Shown: positions 1 to 8,432 of the stretch, piece by piece
Position numbering within the stretch: the stretch's first letter is position 1
How the letters are laid out: the number at the start of each line of letters is the position of its first letter
Assembly (NCBI GenBank): GCA_030652255.1
Contig: JAUSAZ010000076.1
Location: forward strand, 41,744-105,743
Direction: 5' to 3'
Length of the DNA: 64,000 nt
From: Myxococcales bacterium
GTDB taxonomy: Bacteria > Myxococcota_A > Polyangia > Polyangiales > Ga0077539
Translations under genes and position numbers: made by a program
The notes under the pieces: model-generated
What the model saw: the letters and a program-made list of their open reading frames with translations, nothing else
Databases searched by the model: none
Told to the model about the DNA's origin: nothing

Positions 1-674
1 ATGCGCACGCCCGCCTCCGCGAAGGCCATGCCCGGGAGCGCGGTGGGCGTCGTCGTGCCGACGTCGAGCGAGAGGCGCAGCGCGTTGGTGGTGGGGGAGT
101 ACACGTGCACCGTCCCGGCGCCCGGCACGAACACGAAGGAGGCGTGGCGCGGCGTGCGGCAGGCGGCGGCCTCGCAGACCTGACCCGCGGTGCAGACGTT
201 GCCGCAGGCGCCGCAGTGGGTCGGGCTGGTCTGGAGGTTGACGCACGCGCCGCCGCACAGCACCGATCCCGTCGGGCACATCGGCACGTCGGGCACATCA
301 GGGACATCGACCGCGACGGGCACGTCGGGCACATCGGGCGCGTCCACCGCCACAGGGACGTCCACCGCGACGGGAACATCGACGGCAACTGGGACATCGA
401 CCGCGACGGGCACGTCCATCGCCGCAGGCACGTCCATCGCCGCGGGCACGTCCATCGCCGCGGGCACATCCATCGCCGCGGGCACATCGACCGCGACCGG
501 GACATCGACCGCGATCGGGACGTCCACCGCGATGGGGCGATCCACCGCGACCGGGACGTCCTTCGCGCCGGGCACATCGACTTCACCGGCGTCGACCACG
601 GCGGGCGTCGGCGCCGTGTAGCAGCCCAGGGAGAGCGTCGCGGACAGGAAGGCGAGCGGGAGGAGCGATCTCAT
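1..674 (-). CDS. Secreted lipoprotein with Asp-Val-Pro repeats (3' end beyond window)
   Basis: The reverse strand reads open from an ATG at 674 to the window edge (about 224 codons, no stop). The product begins with a signal peptide ending in lipobox LSLGC at about residue 18. Residues about 28-130 are a low-complexity array of DVPVAV, DVPAAM and DVPIAV units. A Cys-rich module follows (CGGACVNL, then HCGACGNVC), of a type common in myxobacterial surface lipoproteins. After it, the sequence (VFVPGAGTVHVYS) looks like the first blade of a beta-propeller. The likely role is an exported surface protein with a flexible Pro-rich stalk; its ligand is unknown. The plus strand here also gives a repetitive Thr/Gly/Ser frame, but it lacks a signal peptide and a folded domain, so the minus reading is preferred. 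Confidence 0.8.
   Translation of the reverse strand, partial: MRSLLPLAFLSATLSLGCYTAPTPAVVDAGEVDVPGAKDVPVAVDRPIAVDVPIAVDVPVAVDVPAAMDVPAAMDVPAAMDVPAAMDVPVAVDVPVAVDVPVAVDVPVAVDAPDVPDVPVAVDVPDVPDVPMCPTGSVLCGGACVNLQTSPTHCGACGNVCTAGQVCEAAACRTPRHASFVFVPGAGTVHVYSPTTNALRLSLDVGTTTPTALPGMAFAEAGVR
280..590 (-). repeat. Coding tandem repeat, roughly 18-bp units (DVPVAV/DVPAAM)
   Basis: About sixteen imperfect hexapeptide-scale units read on the minus strand as Asp-Val-Pro followed by three small residues. Four adjacent DVPAAM units are almost identical at the DNA level, which suggests recent unit duplication. The array lies inside the lipoprotein gene and stays in frame. Confidence 0.8.
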
Positions 675-812
675 GCGCAATGGACCTTTCGGGGGGCGGC
701 CGATCCCCCACAGCGTCTCACGGTACACGGCACATCGACCCGGTCGCTCGGGGGCGGAGCTCTGCCCCCTCCTCCACGGACACGAATTACGCAGACCCTC
801 CACGCGAACTCC

Positions 813-818
813 TACGGT
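813..818 (+). promoter_or_regulatory. Candidate -10 element for a leaderless PilZ-gene transcript
   Basis: TACGGT ends six bases before the ATG at 825. This would put transcription start at or next to the start codon. No clear Shine-Dalgarno sequence precedes the ATG. The same geometry recurs at other genes in the window. No good -35 box is visible. Confidence 0.35.
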
Positions 819-824
819 TCGTTC

Positions 825-1229
825 ATGCACACCGACCTACCAGTCCCGCAGCGACGCACCGAGGCCCGCGCGGCGGTTTCGATCCCCGCGGCGGTCTTCG
901 CCGACGGCTTCGACCAGCCCGTCGAGCTCGAGTGCAGCAACCTCTCCAGCACGGGGATGTTCCTCCACGGCAACCCCTCGCTCGCCCTCGGCGAGGAGGT
1001 GCTGCTGGTGTTCGTGCCGCCGGGCACCTGGCACCACATCTTCATCGAGGCCGTGGTCGTGCGCGCCCTCGCCGACGACGCCGGCAGCCGCGGCCTCGGG
1101 CTCCGCTTCGCCCGCATGCCCCGCAACGACACCGACGTCCTGCGCAGCGCCCTCGACCGCCGCCGCGACGAGGCCCGCGTATGGGACTGCGCCGTCGCCG
1201 ACCTCGAGTTCGACCTCGAAGCCAACTGA
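825..1229 (+). CDS. PilZ-domain protein (predicted c-di-GMP receptor)
   Basis: A 134-residue single-domain PilZ protein. Both cyclic-di-GMP binding motifs are present: RxxxR (RTEAR, residues 11-15) and [D/N]xSxxG (NLSSTG, residues 39-44). A beta-barrel-like pattern follows, with the common myxobacterial wording GLGLRFARM. The expected role is cytoplasmic sensing of c-di-GMP and passing the signal to a partner, possibly in motility or surface attachment; the partner cannot be identified here. The ATG at 825 was chosen because the PilZ domain begins just after it. The gene is followed at 26 bp by a membrane hydrolase gene and may be co-transcribed with it. Confidence 0.85.
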   Translation: MHTDLPVPQRRTEARAAVSIPAAVFADGFDQPVELECSNLSSTGMFLHGNPSLALGEEVLLVFVPPGTWHHIFIEAVVVRALADDAGSRGLGLRFARMPRNDTDVLRSALDRRRDEARVWDCAVADLEFDLEAN

Positions 1230-1254
1230 CCTGCTACACCCGGCAGCACCCCTC

Positions 1255-2067
1255 GTGCGCCGCGCCCGCCCCGTCCTCTTCCTCCTCGCCCGCGTGCTCC
1301 TCGCGGCGTGGATCCTCTCCGCCGCGGCCCTCTTCCTCCTCCAGCGCCGCATCGTCTTCGCCGCGCCGCCGGACACCGTCGCGCCCACCGCGCGGGGCGC
1401 CACGCTGCTCTCGGTGCCCACCGCCGCGGGCTGGCGCGTCGCGGCGCTCCACTGGCCCGGGCGCCCGGGCGCCCGCACGGTGGTGCACTTCCATGGCAAC
1501 GGCGAGCAGCTCGCCTGGCAGGTCGACCTCGCCGAGACGCTGCACGCCGCGGGCTACGGCGTCGTCGCGATGGAGTACCCCGGCTACGGCGTGATGCGCG
1601 CGGTCGAGCCCACCGAGGCGACGCTCTACGCCGCCGCCGACACCCTCCTGCGCCACCTCGAAGGACCGCTCGCCATCCCCCGCGACCGCCTCGTGCTCCA
1701 GGGCTTCTCGCTCGGCACCGGCGTCGCCTCGGAGATGGCCCGACGCGGCCACGGGTCTCGCCTGGTGCTCATCGCGCCGTACACCTCGATGGCCGACATG
1801 GGCGCCCTCAGCGCCCCGTGGCTGCCCGCGCGCTGGATGGTGCGCGACCGCTTCGACACCTGGTCCCGCGCGCCCGCCATCGCCGCCCCGACGCTGCTGG
1901 TGCACGGCGACGCCGACGACCTCATCCCCCCGGCGATGAGCGCGGCCCTCGCCCGGCGCTTCCCCGACGCCCGCCGGGTGCTCCTCCCCGGAACCCACCA
2001 CAACGACGTCTTCGCGCGCTCCATGATCGAGCTCGTCGACGCGCTGCGACGCTTCGCGCCGCCGTAG
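1255..2067 (+). CDS. Membrane-anchored alpha/beta hydrolase (COG1073/ABHD13-like)
   Basis: A 270-residue alpha/beta hydrolase with one N-terminal membrane segment (about residues 6-28). The oxyanion motif HFHGN is at 78-82. The nucleophile elbow GFSLGTG is at 140-146 (Ser142). The acid lies in HGDADDLIP (about 208-215) and the catalytic His in GTHHND (about 236-241), so the Ser-Asp-His triad is complete. This layout matches the ABHD12/13-like group of serine hydrolases that face the membrane; the substrate is unknown. The start is the GTG at 1255, the first plausible start before the hydrophobic segment; no ATG lies in frame between it and the preceding stop. Confidence 0.75.
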   Translation: MRRARPVLFLLARVLLAAWILSAAALFLLQRRIVFAAPPDTVAPTARGATLLSVPTAAGWRVAALHWPGRPGARTVVHFHGNGEQLAWQVDLAETLHAAGYGVVAMEYPGYGVMRAVEPTEATLYAAADTLLRHLEGPLAIPRDRLVLQGFSLGTGVASEMARRGHGSRLVLIAPYTSMADMGALSAPWLPARWMVRDRFDTWSRAPAIAAPTLLVHGDADDLIPPAMSAALARRFPDARRVLLPGTHHNDVFARSMIELVDALRRFAPP

Positions 2068-2215
2068 CGCCACCCTCCTCCCCCGAACGGGCGAGTGCGC
2101 CACCGTGCGCCACCGCGCCACGCCCTGCTGCGCGCCACCGTCGGCGCGTCTCCGTCGTTTCAAGCGGGGCACACGGCTTGCGATCGCTCCCGTGTTCTCC
2201 ACGGAGGTCGACGCG

Positions 2216-2854
2216 ATGCGATGCCCCGCACTCCTCACGCTGCTGGCCCTGATCACCGCAGGCGCGAGCGCCCACGCCGACCCCCCGCGGCCCCACCGCC
2301 GTCGTGTCGTCCGCGACCACTTCCGTCGCACCCTCTCCCTGGGCGCGAGCGTGGGCGTGGGATCGCCGCTGGGCCTGACCGGGGCCTTCGTCGAGCTGCG
2401 CCCGTGGCGCGCGTTCGGCGTCTCGCTGGGCGGCGGCCTGGGAGGCAACTTCGGCCCCGCCGTCGCAGCCACGGTGCAGGTCGCCCCGATCGGGACCCGC
2501 CGCTGGGCCCTCGGCGCGGAGGCCTCCCTCTCGCACCACGTGGCCTACGCCCAGGGCCGCGACCTGAGCGGCGGGCGCGAGCTGCCAGGCTCGTCCAACT
2601 GGGTGGGCCTCGGGGTCACGAGCGAGTGGCGGCCCACCCGCTCGCTGCTGCTGCGCATCGGGGTGGGTCACTCCTGGCTGCTCGACACCGGCGGGTATGG
2701 GGTCCTGCGCGAGGGTGAGCTGCCGGAGGCCGAGCAGGCCATCGGCTTCCTCCCCGGCGCGACGCCCGTCGACGCGGCGCGCGCGGCCATCACGGGCGAC
2801 ACGCTGGGCGTCTGGTACGTGCACATCGACATCGCACCGAGCTGGCGCTGGTAG
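2216..2854 (+). CDS. Outer-membrane beta-barrel-like protein
   Basis: A 212-residue exported protein. A signal peptide covers residues 1-21 and ends ASAHA. The mature part has short alternating polar and hydrophobic stretches rich in Gly and aromatics, ending IDIAPSWRW. This resembles small outer-membrane barrels of about eight strands, although the final residue is Trp rather than Phe. A good ribosome site (GGAGGT at about 2203-2208) precedes the ATG at 2216. No specific family was recognised. The barrel assignment is inference from composition and strand periodicity. Confidence 0.6.
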   Translation: MRCPALLTLLALITAGASAHADPPRPHRRRVVRDHFRRTLSLGASVGVGSPLGLTGAFVELRPWRAFGVSLGGGLGGNFGPAVAATVQVAPIGTRRWALGAEASLSHHVAYAQGRDLSGGRELPGSSNWVGLGVTSEWRPTRSLLLRIGVGHSWLLDTGGYGVLREGELPEAEQAIGFLPGATPVDAARAAITGDTLGVWYVHIDIAPSWRW

Positions 2855-2889
2855 CGCCCGCGCGACAGACACCCACCCCGCTTCACCCG

Positions 2890-2895
2890 TACGAT
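2890..2895 (+). promoter_or_regulatory. Candidate -10 element (TACGAT) for the membrane protein at 2902
   Basis: TACGAT ends six bases before the ATG at 2902, again consistent with leaderless transcription. No convincing -35 hexamer is visible 17 bp upstream. Confidence 0.35.
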
Positions 2896-2901
2896 CGACC
2901 G

Positions 2902-3906
2902 ATGCGCGCACAACGTCCGGTGTCCGAGGCCCACCTGGCCGATGGGGTCCGCCGCGGGGTGATCACGGCGGAGCAGATGGAGTCGCTCCTCGCCATCGCC
3001 CGCAGCGACGCCAGCTCCGGCGACGCCCACCTCCCCGACCTCCGCTGGACCGCCGTGGTGTCGGCCGTGGCCGCGACCGTCGCGGTGGGGGCGCCCGGCT
3101 TCGCGATGCTGATCGAAAGTCGCGCCTACGACGAGCTCGGGATCACCGGGCTCACCGGGGCCTGCATCGCTGCGCTCGTGACCTGCGCGCTCCTCGGCCA
3201 GGTCGCCCGCGCGCGCGGCTGGGGTCGGGCCCCGGCGGCCATCCTGACGGCGGGCGTGGCGCCCTACACGGGCGGCGTGGCGCTGTACGTCGCTGCCCTG
3301 GGCTTCCGGGACCTGGCGCAGCAGACCCTCGCCGCCACCGTCGTCGCCACCCTCGTCGGCCTCGCACTCTGGCGGGCGCGTCGGGTGGGCCCCGCGCTCG
3401 CGGTCGCGGGCTTCTGCCTCCCCTTCGCGGTCATGTCGGCGGCGCGCATGCTCTGGCCTGTCGAGCTGATGACGCCCTTCCGCGCGATGGTCGTGGCGAC
3501 CGCGGCGCTGAGCCTCGCGGCCGCGGCGCGCTTGACGTCATGGGGCCGACGCGGCGGCGTCGATGGGACCTCCTGGTGGGAGCTCGGCACCTTCGCCGCG
3601 GCGATGATCAGCGTGACCGCGGGCTTCTCGCGAGGCCTCGGCGGCGTCGAGCTCTGGGCGCCGGCCGCGCTCGTCGTGGGCGCGCTGGGGCTCTGGTTCC
3701 GCCGGTGGACCTACCAGCTCGCGGGCGCGCTCGGGATGTTGTGGTTCCTCGGTCTGGGACTCCGCCACGAGGCGGCGCCGCTACAGGTCGGCGGGCTGGT
3801 GGGCGTCTGTGTCCTGATCGCCGCCGCGACGCAGTGGCACCGCCGCCGCGAGGCGCATCGCATCATCGAGCGCGACCCCCGGGCCGATCTCCGCGCCTGG
3901 GAGTGA
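2902..3906 (+). CDS. Multi-pass integral membrane protein, function unknown
   Basis: A 334-residue protein. A soluble N-terminal helical segment (residues 1-45, with GVITAEQMESLLAIA) precedes about eight to nine hydrophobic segments between residue 50 and 320. The C-terminus is short and basic (HRRREAHR). The N-terminal helix followed by a membrane bundle resembles the general plan of DUF2157-type proteins, but no diagnostic motif was found. It stands alone between a barrel-like protein and an OsmC gene. It is likely a cytoplasmic membrane protein; no activity is proposed. Confidence 0.6.
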   Translation: MRAQRPVSEAHLADGVRRGVITAEQMESLLAIARSDASSGDAHLPDLRWTAVVSAVAATVAVGAPGFAMLIESRAYDELGITGLTGACIAALVTCALLGQVARARGWGRAPAAILTAGVAPYTGGVALYVAALGFRDLAQQTLAATVVATLVGLALWRARRVGPALAVAGFCLPFAVMSAARMLWPVELMTPFRAMVVATAALSLAAAARLTSWGRRGGVDGTSWWELGTFAAAMISVTAGFSRGLGGVELWAPAALVVGALGLWFRRWTYQLAGALGMLWFLGLGLRHEAAPLQVGGLVGVCVLIAAATQWHRRREAHRIIERDPRADLRAWE

Positions 3907-4037
3907 TCCTCCGGCCCGATGGGGGCTCGACACACCGCCGTCCGGTACCTACGCAGGCGCAGTTCCGGGGCATCCGCATCGCGCTTGTCCCCGTGTCCCC
4001 CAATCCCCCGGTATTCCAGACAGGAGCATCGCGAACC

Positions 4038-4460
4038 ATGGGTATCAGCAAGGCCAGCGCGCAGTGGACCGGCTCCCTCAAGACCGGCAGCGGAACGATG
4101 AAGCCCGCACACGCCGAGGCGGCGAACTTCTCCCTCACATCCCGCTTCGAGGGTCAGCCCGGGAGCAACCCCGAGGAGCTCATCGGCGCCGCCCTCGCGG
4201 GCTGCTTCTCGATGGCCCTCACGGTGAGCCTCGAGAAGGCCGGGCTCACCCCGCAGGGCGTCCGCACCGAGGCCGAGGTGAAGCTCGACCGGCTGGCCGA
4301 GGGCTTCGCCATCACGGGCATCGCGCTCACCACGACGGCCACCGTGCCCGGCGTCGACGACGCGAAGTTCCAGTCCATCGCCGAGGAGACCAAGAAGACC
4401 TGCCCCGTCTCCAAGGCGCTCGGCGCCGTGCCCATCACGCTCAAGGCCAGCCTCGGCTGA
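4038..4460 (+). CDS. OsmC family peroxiredoxin-like protein
   Basis: A 140-residue OsmC/Ohr-fold protein. The two redox-active cysteines are present, one in the central helix (LAGCFSMAL, about residue 55) and one near the C-terminus (CPVSKAL, about residue 120). The opening tryptophan strand (AQWTGSLKTGSG) and length fit the OsmC branch rather than Ohr. Family members reduce organic hydroperoxides with lipoyl- or thiol-dependent recycling in the cytosol. A weak GGAG lies at 4022-4025. The gene converges with the CapA-like gene, with 27 bp between the stops and no obvious hairpin. Confidence 0.85.
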   Translation: MGISKASAQWTGSLKTGSGTMKPAHAEAANFSLTSRFEGQPGSNPEELIGAALAGCFSMALTVSLEKAGLTPQGVRTEAEVKLDRLAEGFAITGIALTTTATVPGVDDAKFQSIAEETKKTCPVSKALGAVPITLKASLG

Positions 4461-4487
4461 GCCCCCGCCCGCTCCCCTTCCGCCCCT

Positions 4488-5705
4488 CTACTCCCGCACC
4501 CGCACCGCAGGCCCCAGCGCCTCGCCTACAGCGCGCGCCCTCGCCCGCCGCAGGTTCGTCTCCAGCAGCCGCAACGGCACCACCCGCACACCCTCCTCGC
4601 CGTGCTGCATCCACAGCGCGTTGGCGGTGAGGGTCACCAGCGACAGCCGCCCGTCGTCCATCCGCTCGAACTGCGCCCGCATCAGGGCCACGTCCCTCGT
4701 CGCCGGGTCGACCAGCACGCGCTCGATGGCGGGCGACGGGTTGTCGAGCCCCCGCCACTGCGCCCCGTAGTTGGAGAGCATCGAGCCCATCGACCACGCG
4801 ATCACCGCGTCGCCCCGCGGCGAGACCACCCGCTCCACCCTCCCCTGCGCGACCACCCCGGTGCCCACCACCACGTCGGCGCCCGCCTCCACCAGCTGCC
4901 GCGCCAGGGCCCGCTGCTCTTCGCCGATCGGGCGGAAGGGCGCGCGGTTCCATTGCACCCCCGCGACCACGACGTCGGCCACGGCCCGCGCCGCCGTCAC
5001 CGCCGCGACCGCCCGCGCGCCGTCGAGGGACTGCGCCACCGCGGCGTGCGTGGCGTTGCGCCCTGGGGCCATCTGCACCCGCTGGGTGAAGCACAGGAAG
5101 GCCACCCGCATCCCGTCGCGCTCGGTCACCCACGGCGTCCACGCGGCCTCGTCGGAGTCGCCCGCGCCCGCCACGCCGAGGCCCGCGCCTCGCAGCGCCG
5201 CGGCCGTCTGGGTGAGCCCGTCGCCCATCTGGTCGTAGGCGTGCTGCGTCGCGAGGCACACCCCGTCGAGGCCGACGCGGGCGAGGTCGCGCGCCACGCT
5301 GCGCCCGATGGCGGGGGTGGTCCCGAGAGCAGGCGGCGCGCCCGCGAAGGGCGGCCGGAAGGCGTCGGTGAGCGGCGAGTCCAGCCATCCGAGCGCCACC
5401 TCGCGGGGTCCGACGAGCGCGGCGATCCAGTTGAGCGCCCACGCCACGCCGCCCTGGCTCGCGTGCTCGTCGAAGTGCGCGAGCACCCCGCGGTGCAGCA
5501 TGATGTCGCCGCCGAGGGTCACCACCACCCGCCGCGATGGCGCCGGGACATCCACCGGCACGTCGACCGCGGCTTCCACCGCCGCCTCGCGCGGCACGTC
5601 GGCGACCGCCGCATCGAGGGCCGCCACCGCCGCGTCGGGCCGGGCGCTCCCGCGACACCCCAGGAGCGCCATCGAGACCAGCAATCCGCGCGCTCGGTGA
5701 ACCAT
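4488..5705 (-). CDS. CapA-like metallophosphatase-fold lipoprotein with altered active site
   Basis: A 405-residue lipoprotein (lipobox ALLGC at about residue 17) with an Asp/Ala/Val-rich spacer including DVPVDVP. The rest is the PGA_cap/CapA fold: it opens with TLGGDIMLHRGV (canonical GDvml) and retains GADVVVG and SMGSMLSNYG-like segments. In canonical members an HWGxE motif and a GHHPH motif carry likely metal ligands. Here the matching positions read VQWNRAPF and GTGVVAQG, so both His clusters are missing. It may therefore be inactive or bind a ligand instead. It follows mutS by 45 bp and is the last gene of the long minus-strand cluster. The start at 5705 was chosen because it immediately precedes the signal peptide. 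Confidence 0.75.
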   Translation of the reverse strand: MVHRARGLLVSMALLGCRGSARPDAAVAALDAAVADVPREAAVEAAVDVPVDVPAPSRRVVVTLGGDIMLHRGVLAHFDEHASQGGVAWALNWIAALVGPREVALGWLDSPLTDAFRPPFAGAPPALGTTPAIGRSVARDLARVGLDGVCLATQHAYDQMGDGLTQTAAALRGAGLGVAGAGDSDEAAWTPWVTERDGMRVAFLCFTQRVQMAPGRNATHAAVAQSLDGARAVAAVTAARAVADVVVAGVQWNRAPFRPIGEEQRALARQLVEAGADVVVGTGVVAQGRVERVVSPRGDAVIAWSMGSMLSNYGAQWRGLDNPSPAIERVLVDPATRDVALMRAQFERMDDGRLSLVTLTANALWMQHGEEGVRVVPLRLLETNLRRARARAVGEALGPAVRVRE

Positions 5706-5750
5706 CGCGGCGCGATCAGTGCCCGACGCCTGCATCGTAGGCAAGCCTCG

Positions 5751-8354
5751 TCACTTCACCGCGATCATCGCCTTCAGCTGCGCCAGCAGGTGCAGCGACT
5801 CCAGCGGCGTCATCCGGTCGAGCTCCACGCCCTCCAGCGCCGCGATCACCGGGTGCTCCCGCGAGACGGGCGCCGGCTTCTCCTCGAAGAGCCCGATCTG
5901 CTTCGGCGCCTTCTTCATCGGCCCCTCGCCGCGCTCCAGGTCCTTCAGCATCGCGCGCGCCCGCAGCAGCACCGGCTCCGGGAGGCCCGCGATCTTCGCC
6001 ACGGCCACGCCGTACGACCGGCTCGCCCCGCCCTCCGCCAGCTTGTGCAGGAACACGATGTCGTCGCCGGTCTCCCTCGCCGACACGTTCACGTTCGCCA
6101 CGTGCGAGCGCGTGTCCGCCAGCGCGCACAGCTCGTGGTAGTGCGTCGCGAACATCGCCCGCGCCTTCACGGCGTCGTGCAGGTACTCCGCCACCGCCCA
6201 CGCGATGGCGAGCCCGTCGAAGGTGCTCGTCCCCCGCCCGATCTCGTCGAAGAGCACCAGCGAGCGCGCCGTCGCCCCGCGCAGGATCGTCGCCGTCTCC
6301 CGCATCTCCACCATGAAGGTGCTCGCCCCGCGGGCCACGTCGTCGCTCGCGCCCACGCGGGTGAAGATCCGGTCGACCTTGCCCACCCTCGCCGAGCGCG
6401 CCGGCACGAAGCTCCCCGCCTGGGCCATCAGCACGATGAGCGCCACCTGGCGCATGAGCGTGCTCTTGCCCGCCATGTTGGGCCCGGTCACCAGCAGCAG
6501 CCGCGCGCCCGACTGCTCCAGCTTGATGTCATTGGGAACAAACGCACCCGGCTCGAGCATCGTCTCGACCACCGGGTGCCGCGCGTCGCGCAGGTCGATC
6601 ACCCCGCCGTCGTCCACGATGGGCCGCGTGTAATCGTGCCGGTGCGCCACCTCGGCGAGGGCCGCGATGGCGTCGAGGTCGGCCAGCTGGTTGGCCAGCT
6701 TCGAGAGCTTGCCCACCGCGTCGGCGACCTTGCCCCGCAGCTGCTCGTAGCGCGCGCGCTCCAGCTCCCGGGCGCGCTCCTCGGCCTCCAGGATCTCCGT
6801 CTCCAGCGAGGTGAGCTCGTCGGTGATGAAGCGCTCTCCCCCGGCGATGGTCTGCTTCCGACGGTAGTCCGAGGGCACCAGGTGCAGGTTGGCCTTCGTC
6901 ACTTCAATGAAGTACCCGAACACTCCATTGAACTTGATCTTCAATGAAGTGATCTTCGTGCGCGTGCGCTCGCGGGTCTCCATGGAGAGGATCACCTCCC
7001 GCGCGTTGCTCGCGAGCCCGGTGTAGCGATCGAGCTCGCCGTCGAAGCCCGCGCGAAACACCCCGCCGTCCTCCAGCGCCGCCGGGGGGCTGTCCGCGAG
7101 CGATCCCTCCAGCAGCGCGCAGAGCGGGGCGCACGGGTCCATCGCGCGCAGGGGCCCGAGCGCCTCGGCGGCCTCCGCGTTGGCGCTGAGCGTCGCGAGC
7201 AGCGTGGGCATGCGCCGCAGCCCGTCGCGCAGGGTGCCGAGGTCGCGCGGCGTGGCGACCTTCATCGTCGCCCGCACCGCGAGGCGCTCCAGGTCGGGGA
7301 TCATCGCCAGCGACTCGCGCAGCCCCTGCCGCAGCTCGGGGTGCACCACCAGGGCCTCGACGGCGTCGTGCCGCCGGTGCACCCGCTTGAGGTCTTGCAG
7401 CGGGAAGGCGAGCCAGGTGCGCAGGCGCCGCGCGCCCATGGCGGTGATGGTCTCGTCGAGGTGCGAGAGCAGCGTGCCCTTCTTGTCTCCGCGCACCGAG
7501 CGGAACAGCTCCAGGTGCCCCTGCGTCGTCTCGTCGACGTGGAGGTGCTCGCGCGCGTCGAGCCGCGAGGCCCGCTGCACCGACACCGCCGTCCCGGGCT
7601 GGAAGTCCATCGCGTAGCGCAGCGCCAGCGCCGCCGCCACGCGGGTGCCCACGGGCAGCTCGCCGAAGCCCGACTGGAGGTTCTCGTCGCCCAGGGCGCG
7701 GGCCAGCACCTCGCTCGCGGCGCGCGGGTCGAGCGGCGCCACCGCGCGCACGAAGAGCCGCGGGAGCATCCGCACCTCGGCGCGCACGGCGGCCTCGTGC
7801 TCCTTCGGGCAGACGAGCTCGCGCACGTCGAGCCGGGCGAGCTCGCCCACCACGCCGAAGAGGTCGTTGACCTCGCTGGTGAAGAGCTCGCCCGTGGAGA
7901 GGTCATAGGCCGCGATGGACCACTGCCGCCCGCTCTCCGGCGGCACCACCGCCGCGAGGAACTGGTTGGAGCGCGCGTCGAGCGACTCGGCGTCGAGCAC
8001 CAGCGCCGGGGTGAGCACCCGCACCACGCCGCGCTTGACGATCCCCTTGGCCTTGGAGGGGTCTTCGAGCTGCTCGCAGACCGCCACGTTGTGCCCCATG
8101 TCCAGCAGCCGCGGGATGTACGCCGGGGCCGCGTGGTAGGGGATGCCGCACATCGGGATGGAGTCGGCCTCGTTCTTGTTGCGCGAGGTGAGCGTGAGGT
8201 CGAGGGCCTTCGCCGCGGTGAGCGCGTCGTCGAAGAAGAGCTCGTAGAAGTCCCCCATGCGGAAGAAGAGCAGGGCGTCGGGGTAGAGCGCCTTCTCCCG
8301 CAGGTACTGCTGCATGGCGGGCGCCTGGGCGCCCTTGGACTGGGTTCCGTTCAT
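5751..8354 (-). CDS. mutS: DNA mismatch repair protein MutS
   Basis: An 867-residue full-length MutS. The mismatch-reading motif FYELFF is near residue 37. The clamp and lever region contains FNGVFGYFIEVTK. The ATPase has Walker A GPNMAGKST and Walker B/ABC signature DEIGRGTSTFDG. It binds mismatches and recruits MutL in the cytosol. It sits downstream of a lipoprotein gene and the cox genes with a 78-bp gap, so it may have its own promoter. Two stretches of its DNA (about 6526-6546 and 6898-6955) use unusually A/T-rich codons while encoding conserved motifs; see findings. Confidence 0.97.
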   Translation of the reverse strand: MNGTQSKGAQAPAMQQYLREKALYPDALLFFRMGDFYELFFDDALTAAKALDLTLTSRNKNEADSIPMCGIPYHAAPAYIPRLLDMGHNVAVCEQLEDPSKAKGIVKRGVVRVLTPALVLDAESLDARSNQFLAAVVPPESGRQWSIAAYDLSTGELFTSEVNDLFGVVGELARLDVRELVCPKEHEAAVRAEVRMLPRLFVRAVAPLDPRAASEVLARALGDENLQSGFGELPVGTRVAAALALRYAMDFQPGTAVSVQRASRLDAREHLHVDETTQGHLELFRSVRGDKKGTLLSHLDETITAMGARRLRTWLAFPLQDLKRVHRRHDAVEALVVHPELRQGLRESLAMIPDLERLAVRATMKVATPRDLGTLRDGLRRMPTLLATLSANAEAAEALGPLRAMDPCAPLCALLEGSLADSPPAALEDGGVFRAGFDGELDRYTGLASNAREVILSMETRERTRTKITSLKIKFNGVFGYFIEVTKANLHLVPSDYRRKQTIAGGERFITDELTSLETEILEAEERARELERARYEQLRGKVADAVGKLSKLANQLADLDAIAALAEVAHRHDYTRPIVDDGGVIDLRDARHPVVETMLEPGAFVPNDIKLEQSGARLLLVTGPNMAGKSTLMRQVALIVLMAQAGSFVPARSARVGKVDRIFTRVGASDDVARGASTFMVEMRETATILRGATARSLVLFDEIGRGTSTFDGLAIAWAVAEYLHDAVKARAMFATHYHELCALADTRSHVANVNVSARETGDDIVFLHKLAEGGASRSYGVAVAKIAGLPEPVLLRARAMLKDLERGEGPMKKAPKQIGLFEEKPAPVSREHPVIAALEGVELDRMTPLESLHLLAQLKAMIAVK
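6901..6950. repeat. Twin intragenic palindromes in mutS
   Basis: ACTTCAATGAAGT (6901-6913) is a perfect odd palindrome. Its 11-bp core CTTCAATGAAG recurs at 6939-6949 with centres 37 bp apart. The second copy is bracketed by GATC at 6936-6939 and 6951-6954. The patch is markedly AT-rich against GC-rich flanks. Confidence 0.75.
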
Positions 8355-8432
8355 CGCACTTCAGGCGCCTACCGGGTGTGGCGGGTTGAGGGAGGGGGGA
8401 AGGGTGATGATGCCGACAATCGCCCGCCGGGG

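Noticed and set aside
280..540. Possible CRISPR array
   Set aside because: The units are contiguous, roughly 18 bp, have no spacers and stay in frame in a lipoprotein gene.
190..621. Plus-strand frame rich in Gly-Thr-Ser repeats
   Set aside because: It is the reverse of the DVP-repeat lipoprotein. The minus frame has a signal peptide, lipobox and Cys module; the plus frame has none.
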